Source: Clostridiales bacterium (GTDB lineage Bacteria > Bacillota > Clostridia > Oscillospirales > Oscillospiraceae). From it: a stretch of 64,000 bases of DNA. The DNA is taken from contig JALERU010000058.1 in the NCBI GenBank assembly GCA_022764045.1, positions 1-64,000 on the forward strand, written 5' to 3'. Of this stretch, positions 23,161 to 29,966 are shown piece by piece (the first letter of the stretch is position 1; each line of letters begins with the position of its first letter). The position numbers and the translations under genes were made by a program. A model generated the notes under the pieces. That model was not told the origin of the DNA. It searched no databases and worked only from the letters and a program-made list of their open reading frames with translations.

Positions 23161-23960
23161 GGGACGTCTCCTTTCTGGGTTCTCCGGGGGGGATGGTAGC
23201 CCATCAGATAGGCGCCGTCCATGTGGTAGACCTTCACCTGGCCAAAGGCTCGGTCCATGGCGGCCTGGACCTGGGCGGTGGTGGCGGTGGCCCGGTGAAT
23301 TTGGCCGCTGATGGCGCCGTCCCGGATAAAGTAGATTTTGTCACAATAGCTCAGGGCCAGTTGCTGGTCGTGGAGGATCAGCAGAGCTCCCCGTTCCCCG
23401 CTGTGCACCAGGGAAGAGAGGGTGGACATCATGTGCCGGCGGTTGTTGATATCCAGGGCGCTGTCCGGCTCGTCAAAGAGCAGGAGGGGGGCCTTTTGGA
23501 GGATGCACCGGGCGATCATCACCATCTGTTTCTGGCCCTCGCTGAGCTTGGTGAAGTTTCGGTGGGCCAGCGCCTGGATACCCAGAGCCCCCAGGGCATC
23601 CAAGGCCTGGGCCCGATGGGTCCGGGATGGGGACTGGAAAAGGCCCAGTTGGGGGTGGACACCCATCAGGACGATGTCGATTACGTCGGTGTCGAAAGAA
23701 ACCCCAAACCGCTGGGGGAGATAGGCGGCCATCCGGGCTCGCTCCTTGGGGCCCAGGGACTGGGTGGAGTGGCCAGACAGGGTGAGTGTTCCGGCATCCG
23801 GCTGCGCAAAGCCGGCGATGAGCCGGAGCAGGGTGGACTTGCCGCTGCCGTTTGGCCCCATCAGGGCGCACAGCTCCCCCGGCTTTACGGTGAGGGAGAG
23901 GCCGTTCAAAACGGGATTCCTCCCATAGGAGAACTTCAGATCGCGGATATTTAATAGAAT
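23157..23960 (-). CDS. FecE/MolC-like ABC importer ATPase
   Basis: ATP-binding subunit of a type II importer. Walker A is GPNGSGKST, the signature region reads KLSEGQKQMVMIA (one substitution from LSGGQ), and Walker B is LLLFDEPDSALD. A conventional start (TTG at 23909) would cut off the first strand and the tyrosine that stacks on ATP. Upstream in frame the sequence continues ILLNIRDLKFSYGRNPVLNG, the expected N-terminus, starting at an ATT codon (23960-23958) that has AGGAGG 8 bases before it. I therefore place the start at this rare ATT; it overlaps the permease stop codon by 10 bases. The protein is then 267 residues. Confidence 0.85.
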   Translation of the reverse strand: MLLNIRDLKFSYGRNPVLNGLSLTVKPGELCALMGPNGSGKSTLLRLIAGFAQPDAGTLTLSGHSTQSLGPKERARMAAYLPQRFGVSFDTDVIDIVLMGVHPQLGLFQSPSRTHRAQALDALGALGIQALAHRNFTKLSEGQKQMVMIARCILQKAPLLLFDEPDSALDINNRRHMMSTLSSLVHSGERGALLILHDQQLALSYCDKIYFIRDGAISGQIHRATATTAQVQAAMDRAFGQVKVYHMDGAYLMGYHPPRRTQKGDVP

Positions 23961-24958
23961 AGCGAAGACCTCCTTTTCAGCATGAGGACCATGAGGAAGG
24001 GTGCACCGATGAGGGACGTCAGGATGCTCAGGGGGATCTCGCTGCTGGCGACGCTCCGGGCCACACAGTCGGCCACCATGAGCAGTAAGGCCCCCAACAG
24101 GCTGGCGATCACCGCCGTCTGGGTACCTCCCCGCCGGGTGAGTAGCCGGGCAATGTGGGGGGCGATGAGGCCGATGAAGGAGATCAGGCCCGTCACCGAG
24201 ACCACCGAGGCCACCATTACCGTGGCGGCCAGGATCACCACGGTGCGCACCAAGTTGACCCGCACCCCCAGGGCCCGGGCCTCTTCATCGGACAGCCCCA
24301 AAAGGTGAATGGGATACCGCAGCAAAAAGAGCACAACCAACCCCAGGAAAAAACCGGGGAGGACGGTGGTCAGCTTGGCGGCCGTCATGGAGGACAGGCT
24401 GCCCATGGCCCAAAACTCCAGGGGAGCCAACTGGCTTTCGGGGTCGGCAAAGAGTTTCAGGGCCATGACAATGGACTCCCCCAAGGACCCGATGACGATG
24501 CCCGCCAGCACCACCGAGGCCAGGGACCGGCGGCGGGAGATCCCCGCCAGGGACACAGCCAGCAGCACGGCCACCATCCCCCCCAGAAAGGCGAAGACGG
24601 GGACCAGGAAGGCGCTGCCCGAGGCCAGCACAATGGCCACCGCCACCCCGGCGTTGGCGCCGCTGGCCACGCCGATGAGATCCGGGGAGGCCAGGATGTT
24701 CTTAAACATGGCCTGATACACATAGCCGGACAGGCTCAGGCCGACCCCCGCCAGCAGGGCCATGAGGGTGCGGGGCAGGCGCAGGGTCCAGAAGACTCCC
24801 CGGGCAGTTTCTGACACGGGAGCACCCTGCAGAATGGCCCAAATTTCCTCCAGCTGGATGGGATAGCGCCCGATGCAAAGGGAGATGGGGGTTCCCACCA
24901 GCAGGAGGACCACCAGAAGCCCGATGAGAAGCTGGGTTCGCCGTTGGGTGGTAATCAT
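23951..24958 (-). CDS. FecCD-family ABC importer permease (MolB-like)
   Basis: A 335-residue inner membrane protein with about ten helices, typical of FecCD/BtuC permeases for siderophores, cobalamin, heme and, in the MolBCA branch, molybdate/tungstate. Conserved segments include LRLPRTLMALLAGVGLSLSGYVYQ near residues 58-82, DLIGVASGANAGV, and the C-terminal GLIAPHIARLL that contacts the ATPase. It overlaps the binding-protein gene by 4 bases (ATGA) and the ATPase gene by 10 bases, so all are translated from one mRNA. The neighbouring ModE-like gene favours oxyanion transport; iron-chelate or corrinoid transport is the alternative. Confidence 0.9.
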   Translation of the reverse strand: MITTQRRTQLLIGLLVVLLLVGTPISLCIGRYPIQLEEIWAILQGAPVSETARGVFWTLRLPRTLMALLAGVGLSLSGYVYQAMFKNILASPDLIGVASGANAGVAVAIVLASGSAFLVPVFAFLGGMVAVLLAVSLAGISRRRSLASVVLAGIVIGSLGESIVMALKLFADPESQLAPLEFWAMGSLSSMTAAKLTTVLPGFFLGLVVLFLLRYPIHLLGLSDEEARALGVRVNLVRTVVILAATVMVASVVSVTGLISFIGLIAPHIARLLTRRGGTQTAVIASLLGALLLMVADCVARSVASSEIPLSILTSLIGAPFLMVLMLKRRSSLFY

Positions 24959-25992
24959 TGAGTCAGGGAAGCCTTGTCCGGCGTGAAACCGTAGAAAGTC
25001 TGGTAGAAGTCTGCCGCGGCATCCTGCATGGCAGAGAAGGCATACAGATCAGGGTGGAGCAGGCTGGCCATCCACAGAGTGCCCAGGATGCCAGAGGGCA
25101 CGGGGGAGTCCCAGGCCTCAAAAGCAGAGGGCATAGCGTAGACACGGCCTTCCTGCACGGCGGACAGGCTGGCTAGCTGGGGGGTGTTCACCACGTCCTC
25201 TGCGGTGTAAACGGCCTCGGGGACAATGACGATGTAGTCGGGGTCCCAGGCGATAAGCTGCTCATAGGAGATGGTGGCCCAGTAATTGTCCTGCACCTCG
25301 GCGGCCACATTCTGGCCGCCGGCCTCGGTGATGAGGGTGTCCTGATACATGCTGGCGGTGGCGGTGCTGAGCATGTCGCTGTTGCCGGCCAGGTAGACGG
25401 TAGGCTGCTCCTGGGCCCCTTCCAGCAGCTTGTCCAGCTCATCGTGCTTGTCCGCGTAGTAGTCCAGCAAGGCCTGGCCGCGTTCCTGGGCACCGGTGGC
25501 CTGGGCGATGAGGGTGATGGCTTCCTCCAGCAGCTGGCTGCTCTCGGGGTTCACCAGCAGCACGGGGATGTTCAGCTGGGCCAGGGCGTCGGCGGCGTCG
25601 GCCAGCTTCAGGGGCAGGATGACCAGGTCGGGCTCCAGGGCGATGCAGCCCTCTAAATGAAAGTCCTTGGCGCTGCCCACGTTGGGTAACTCCAGCAGTT
25701 CAGGGGCGGCCAGGGAGTAGATGTTCCGGGTGTCTGCCTTAGCCTCAATGCCCACCAGGCTGTCCTGCTTGTCCAGGGCGATGAGGAGAGAGGTAGTGAT
25801 GTAGTAGCCGCTGACAATTTGTTGGGGTTCTTTTTCGATGGTGACCTCCCGGCCGGCCTGGTCGGTGAGGGTGACTGCCTGCCAGCCGCCGGCTCCTTCC
25901 TTCTCTTCCGGGGCGGGAGCGGGAGAGCCACCGCAGGCGGTTAAGAGCAGGAAGCAGAGCAAAAGGGCAAGAATACCAGTTGCTTTTTTCAT
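24955..25992 (-). CDS. ABC importer substrate-binding lipoprotein (MolA-like)
   Basis: A 345-residue lipoprotein with signal peptide and lipobox LLTACGG (Cys20). The mature part is a two-lobe helical-backbone binding protein of the FepB/BtuF/MolA class: TDQAGREVTIEKEPQQIVS begins lobe 1, LEPDLVILPL and NIPVLLVNPES follow, and WDPDYIVIVPEAVYTAEDV and SGILGTLWMASLLHPDLY mark lobe 2. It is the first gene of the operon (binding protein, permease, ATPase, ModE-like regulator). A promoter-like TTGTTT/TATAGT pair lies about 60 bases upstream. The substrate is inferred from the regulator, not seen in the sequence. Confidence 0.88.
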   Translation of the reverse strand: MKKATGILALLLCFLLLTACGGSPAPAPEEKEGAGGWQAVTLTDQAGREVTIEKEPQQIVSGYYITTSLLIALDKQDSLVGIEAKADTRNIYSLAAPELLELPNVGSAKDFHLEGCIALEPDLVILPLKLADAADALAQLNIPVLLVNPESSQLLEEAITLIAQATGAQERGQALLDYYADKHDELDKLLEGAQEQPTVYLAGNSDMLSTATASMYQDTLITEAGGQNVAAEVQDNYWATISYEQLIAWDPDYIVIVPEAVYTAEDVVNTPQLASLSAVQEGRVYAMPSAFEAWDSPVPSGILGTLWMASLLHPDLYAFSAMQDAAADFYQTFYGFTPDKASLTQ

Positions 25993-26365
25993 GTGGTTTC
26001 CTCCTTGTATTGACCGCGTTTCCAGGTGAATTCACGCAGTTACACTATAGCATTGTGCATCAGAAAAAACAACGGTAATCTTGAAATGATGATGTTTACT
26101 CGGTTTTCATGCCATCACTCAACAAAAAGTAGACTTTGTAAAATAACTTGAAAAGCGGTTTTACCACTGCACAATCCTTTGGATTGCAAAGCCCTTGAGC
26201 AAACGGCTCAAGGGCTTTGCGCGTCCCGTATCCCCAAGCCCCTCTTGTGGAAAGAGGGGGACGAAGCGTGCGATTCGAAGTGCAACACCTGAAAAAAGAA
26301 GGACAATATGCAAACTATGCTACGCACGTCCGAAAACGCCGGGGTTAAATGCTGTGGACCTGGCC
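25993..26365. other. Intergenic region upstream of the importer
   Basis: About 370 bp without a gene. On the minus strand TTGTTT and TATAGT (around 26052-26075) form a plausible importer promoter. At 26186-26220 lies a perfect hairpin (GCAAAGCCCTTGAGC/GCTCAAGGGCTTTGC), twin of the LysR terminator but lacking a T-run here. The remainder (26221-26365) has no recognisable content. Confidence 0.5.
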
Positions 26366-26953
26366 TCATTCCATGGGGCACTGGCGGCCGGTGTGGTCGA
26401 TGGTAAAGTCGGTGTTATAGGTTCCCTGTAGGATCAGCTGGCCGATGGGGACAATTTCATAGCCCTCCCCCAGCAGATAGTCCAGAATCCCCGGCAGGGC
26501 CTCCGGTGTGTGGAGGGCGGCGTTGTGAAAGAGCACAATGGACCCCGGCCCCACGGCAGAGGTCACCCGCTGGGTGATGGTGGCCGCGTCATAGTCCTTC
26601 CAGTCCAGGCTGTCCACGTCCCACTGGATGGGCTCAATCCCCATGCCCCGGACGGTGGTGATGACATGATCGTCATACTCGCCGAAGGGGGGGCGGAAGA
26701 GGGTGGGGCGGACGCCGGTGATTTTCTCGATCTTGTCGTTGCAGGTGTTGATGTCCGCCACGATCTCATCGGCGGAGAGGGTGTTGAAGTGGGCGTGGTC
26801 GTTGGAGTGTCCCATGACCTCGTGGCCCGCGTCTGCCAGGGCCTTCACCGACTCGGGGTATTTATCCACCCATTCCCCCACCACGAAGAAGGTGGCCTTC
26901 ACGTTGTACTTGTCAAAGATGTCGATGAGAGTTTGGGTGTCCTCGTTCCCCCA
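26366..26953 (-). pseudogene. PdaB-like polysaccharide deacetylase, 3' half (split gene)
   Basis: This open stretch encodes the last 195 residues of a PdaB-type deacetylase: WGNEDTQTLIDIFDKYNVKATFF, the metal-site HSNDHAH, RPPFGEYD, the WDVDSLDW strand and the C-terminal FHNAALHTPEAL. There is no N-terminus here; upstream of the WGN codons the frame runs into unrelated sequence that belongs to an integrated element. The missing first 73 codons are on the same strand at 37285-37505, ending at the same Trp-Gly-Asn codons. Joining the two restores a 268-residue protein in frame. PdaB acts on cell wall or spore-cortex glycan in sporulating Firmicutes. The GTG at 26902 is unlikely to give a functional product since the first catalytic Asp (FDAAW) is lost. 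Confidence 0.8.
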
Positions 26954-26975
26954 GGGGAATGACAGAGTGCGGCCC
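26941..26975. mobile_element. attL: left junction of the serine-recombinase element
   Basis: The deacetylase side reads GTTCCCCCA and the element side GGGGAATGACAGAGTGCGGCCC (26954-26975). The 10-mer TTCCCCCAGG (26946-26955) is shared with the right junction at 37279-37288. The element arm is an imperfect mirror (18 of 22) of the arm at 37263-37284. Confidence 0.75.
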
Positions 26976-27018
26976 TTGGAGGGACGAAAAAGCCAGGGCC
27001 GCGGTGCTGCGGTCCTGG

Positions 27019-28611
27019 CTATGGGGACGGGGGGGCCGGGTCCGGGAAGAGGCCCAGGTCGTCGGAAAAGCGGTAGATGATCTCCACCCGGCCATCTTCA
27101 AAAACCTGAATCCGCCGGATGGTTTCGGCGATGGTGGCCCGGTCCAACTCCGGGAGAGCCCTTTGCCGGAGAAGGCTGCCCACCCAGGGATGGGCCTGAG
27201 GCTGGGGAGAGGAGAGGTCGGATAGCTGCTCCAACTGCCGGGTCAGGTGGGCCTGCTGCTGTTCATAGTCGGTTTTGTAGCGGAGGTAGTCCTCCTTGGA
27301 GAGAAGGCCCTCCCGGTAGTCCTCATAGGCGGCTTTCTTCCGCCGGTAGATCCGGTCCAGGCTGGCCTGGAGGGGCTCCCGCTGGGCGGCGGGAGGGGGC
27401 TGGGAACAGGTGGCCGCAGCTTCCTCCGCCAGGGACTCCAGGTCAGGGACAGCACGGAGGATCTGGTTCAGATCCTGCTCCACCAGGGCGCTGAGCTGGT
27501 CATGGGAGATGGTGTGAGGGGAGCAGACCGATGGGCCATAGCGTTTATAAGACCCGCAGCCGTAACGGAGCTTCCCGTGGCTGCGGGTTTTGCACATGGC
27601 CCGGCCGCAGTCGCCGCAGAAAAGGAACCCGGCGAAGGGGCTCAGGTGTTCCCCGAAGGCCGGCTGGCGGGTGTTTTTTTCCAGAAGGCCCTGCACCCGC
27701 GCCCACTGGTCGGGGGAGATGATGGCCTCGTGGGTGTTGGCAACGGAGAGCCACTGGCTGGGGGGCAGGCGTTTGGCCTTGCCGTGCATCCCGGCCCGGG
27801 GGGCCCGTCCCTGCTCTGTGGTTCCGATGTACACGGGGTTTTGTAGAATTCGGTGGATGGTGGAGTAGGTCCAATAGGTGGTGCCGGCCAACCGCTGGCC
27901 GTTGCTGTATCGCTGGCCGTTGAGCTTCTTATACTGGCTGGGGCAGGGGATTCCCTGGGCGTTGAGGGCTTTGGCGATGCCCACCTTGCCCGTGCCGGCT
28001 TCAAAGAGAGAAAAAATCCGGCGGACCACTTGGGCGGCCGGGGGGTCGATCTCCAGCTTGTTGCGGTCGCCGGGGGACTTGCGGTAGCCGTAGGAGGGAA
28101 AGGCCCCGATGAACTGGCCCTTTTCCTGCTTGGCCCGGAAGGAGCTGCGCACCTTTTTGGAGATGTCCCGGGCGTATTGCTCGTTGAAGACGTTTTTGAA
28201 GGGGAGGAGCAGGTCATAGGAACCCCTGGCGCTGTCGATGTTGTCCCCCACGGCCAGAAAGCGGACCCCGTGCTCGGGCAGCCACCGCTCCAGATAGTGG
28301 CCGGTGTCCAGATAGTCCCGGCCAAACCGGGAGAGGTCCTTGACCATAACGCAGTCGATCCGCCCGGCTTCGATGTCCCGGAGCATTTGCTGAAAAGCCG
28401 GGCGGTCAAAGTTGGTGCCGGTGCAGCCGTCGTCCACGTAAACCTGGGCCAGGGACAGGGTGGGGTCACGGGCGATGACTCCCTCTAAAATGGCCTTCTG
28501 GCTGGCGATGCTGTTGCTCTCGGCCTTGTCCCCGTCCTCCCGGGAGAGGCGGGTGTACAGGGCGGCTTTCCAGACCCGGACCCCGGCGCCGGGGGGTGTT
28601 TCACGGCCCAC
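27019..28611 (-). CDS. Large serine recombinase (integrase)
   Basis: A 530-residue site-specific recombinase starting at GTG with GGCAGGAGGG upstream. The N-terminal resolvase domain has Arg21 and the nucleophile Ser23 (YTRLSRED), the IASQKAIL helix and KDLSRFGRDYLDTGHYLE. Then follow the recombinase domain (about residues 165-290; AFPSYGYRK, NPVYIGTTEQG), a zinc ribbon (FCGDCGRAM and the later YGCGSY...VC, about 330-375) and a long coiled coil (about 400-470) that controls synapsis. The size and order match integrases of phages, ICEs and IMEs such as TnpX/TndX relatives. The gene ends 44 bp from the element arm of attL. Inferred target: the Trp-Gly-Asn codons of a pdaB-like gene. Confidence 0.92.
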   Translation of the reverse strand: MGRETPPGAGVRVWKAALYTRLSREDGDKAESNSIASQKAILEGVIARDPTLSLAQVYVDDGCTGTNFDRPAFQQMLRDIEAGRIDCVMVKDLSRFGRDYLDTGHYLERWLPEHGVRFLAVGDNIDSARGSYDLLLPFKNVFNEQYARDISKKVRSSFRAKQEKGQFIGAFPSYGYRKSPGDRNKLEIDPPAAQVVRRIFSLFEAGTGKVGIAKALNAQGIPCPSQYKKLNGQRYSNGQRLAGTTYWTYSTIHRILQNPVYIGTTEQGRAPRAGMHGKAKRLPPSQWLSVANTHEAIISPDQWARVQGLLEKNTRQPAFGEHLSPFAGFLFCGDCGRAMCKTRSHGKLRYGCGSYKRYGPSVCSPHTISHDQLSALVEQDLNQILRAVPDLESLAEEAAATCSQPPPAAQREPLQASLDRIYRRKKAAYEDYREGLLSKEDYLRYKTDYEQQQAHLTRQLEQLSDLSSPQPQAHPWVGSLLRQRALPELDRATIAETIRRIQVFEDGRVEIIYRFSDDLGLFPDPAPPSP

Positions 28612-28626
28612 GGAAACCCTCCTGCC

Positions 28627-28761
28627 TCACTGGAGGTGGGCGGCGATGAGGCTGCGCAGCATGTCCCGGCAGGAGCGGGAGCCGTCAAAGCGCCGGCAGA
28701 CGCAGAAGGGACGGGCCGGGGGTTGGGTGGACGCGGGCGGGGTGTGAGAAGGGGCAGACAT
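28627..28761 (-). CDS. 44-residue protein upstream of the serine recombinase
   Basis: A small frame starting at an ATG 10 bases after AAAGGAG and ending 15 bases before the recombinase start, so the two are probably co-transcribed. The N-terminal half is Pro/Thr/Ser-rich; the C-terminal half is basic and structured, RPFCVCRRFDGSRSCRDMLRSLI, with three cysteines. I know no family for it. Small basic proteins encoded beside serine integrases can be recombination directionality factors, which is a possibility here but not shown by the sequence. It could also be a cargo remnant. Confidence 0.55.
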   Translation of the reverse strand: MSAPSHTPPASTQPPARPFCVCRRFDGSRSCRDMLRSLIAAHLQ

Positions 28762-28840
28762 AGGGCATGACTCCTTTCAGAATAGAATCGTGATCGTAAC
28801 AAGCCTATGCGCTGCCCCGGCGGAGTAGAAGGGGAGGGCG

Positions 28841-29599
28841 TCAGACCAGCCCAAGGATTTCCTCGGAGGAATAGCAGCCGGGGGCCTGATCCTTCAGGAA
28901 GAGGATGCCGTCCAGGGCCCCCTTGGCGAAGGTGGTGTAGTCATAGGCGTGATGGGTCAGCTCGATGCGCTCCCCCTCCAGGCCAAAGATCACGGTGTGG
29001 GTGGAGGGAAGATTCCCGCTGCGGATGGAATGATAGGTGACCTCCTTCCCGGCCCCCGTCTGGGTCAGGGCCTGGGAGATGGTCCGCCCCATGACCTTGG
29101 CGGTGCCGCTGGGGGAATCCAGCTTTTGGTTGTCGTGCATGTCCACAATGTCAATGTCGGCGGCGGGCCCCAGGGCGCGGGCTGTAAGGTCCAGAAGCTG
29201 ATAGAGCAGGTTCACCGCCTTGGAGGTGTTGTGAGAGACGGAAAGGGGAATGGTTTCCCCGGCCTGGGCGAGGAGGGCCTCCTGCTCCGGGGAAAAGCCG
29301 GTGGTGCCCACCAGCAGAGGTTTGCCATGGGCCACACAGGCCGCTGCCACCTCCATGGACCGGTCCACCGTGGAAAAGTCGATGACCCCGTCGCAGGCGG
29401 GGAGAATTTCCTCCAGCCCGGCATAGATGAGGGCGCCCACCGGAGGCCCGCCGGCGGCGGCGCTGATGTCCTTGCCGATGGAATCTCCCCGGGGATTTCC
29501 CACGGCGCCCACCAGGGTGAAGTCTTCGGGGCGCTTTTGGGCCTCCCGCACCAAAAGACGTCCCATTTTTCCTCCGGGGGCGGTAATCAACAGTTTCAT
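28841..29599 (-). CDS. dapB: 4-hydroxy-tetrahydrodipicolinate reductase
   Basis: A 252-residue reductase of the lysine/diaminopimelate pathway, which supplies meso-DAP for peptidoglycan. The N-terminal Rossmann motif is a variant, ITAPGGKMGRLL. GVIDFSTVD and LLVGTTGFS bind the nucleotide. The catalytic box reads DMHDNQKLDSPSGTA: the second histidine of the usual HHxxK is lost, but the catalytic His and the Lys four residues later are kept. The C-terminal ELTHHAYDYTTFAKGAL is typical. It is thus probably active though divergent. AGGAGG precedes the start, and an extended -10 (TGTTATAAT) lies just upstream. It lies inside the putative integrated element, so it may be a second copy in the genome. 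Confidence 0.9.
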   Translation of the reverse strand: MKLLITAPGGKMGRLLVREAQKRPEDFTLVGAVGNPRGDSIGKDISAAAGGPPVGALIYAGLEEILPACDGVIDFSTVDRSMEVAAACVAHGKPLLVGTTGFSPEQEALLAQAGETIPLSVSHNTSKAVNLLYQLLDLTARALGPAADIDIVDMHDNQKLDSPSGTAKVMGRTISQALTQTGAGKEVTYHSIRSGNLPSTHTVIFGLEGERIELTHHAYDYTTFAKGALDGILFLKDQAPGCYSSEEILGLV

Positions 29600-29785
29600 G
29601 GTCAGTGTCCTCCTTTTGTCGTGTTTCCTTATTATAACATGGAGGCGGGGAATAGGGCCACCCTTTTGGAGGGGGCTTCCGGGTCACACTGTGGATGTGG
29701 CCCGGTTTCGTTTCCATAAATGCCTCCAGTCAAGTGGGGTAATCAGAAAATTCTTGAAAAAGTGCAAAAAATATTCCTGTTTTTG

Positions 29786-29814
29786 TTGCAATATTTTGTG
29801 CAAATAGGTATAAT
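29786..29814 (+). promoter_or_regulatory. Promoter of ppdK
   Basis: TTGCAA (29786-29791), 17-base spacer, TATAAT (29809-29814); the predicted start is near 29821, leaving a 145-base leader with no recognised riboswitch. The dapB promoter points the other way from the same 370-bp gap. Confidence 0.85.
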
Positions 29815-29966
29815 GTGCCGCGAGGGGAACATGCCGGGCAGCGCGGCGCTGTTTTTGAAGAAGAGAGACAGTCCGCTGCTGGCTTGTTTGGAAGGGGCAG
29901 AATCTGAACCCTGCTCCTTCCCAGACGAGACCCGGCATGAAAAAGAGAAGAAAGGACTGATTTGGA

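Noticed and set aside
26902-26960. Polysaccharide deacetylase read as an intact gene starting at GTG 26902
   Set aside because: It would lack the first strand and catalytic Asp; the true 5' half is found at 37285-37505.
27019-28611. Prophage or conjugative element around the serine recombinase
   Set aside because: No capsid, tail, terminase, relaxase or conjugation genes lie between the two junctions or next to them.
28798-28811. 12-mer CAAGCCTATGCG shared with 37524-37537 near the deacetylase start
   Set aside because: Too short and without paired promoter boxes; could be a sporulation-type -10 element but this cannot be supported.
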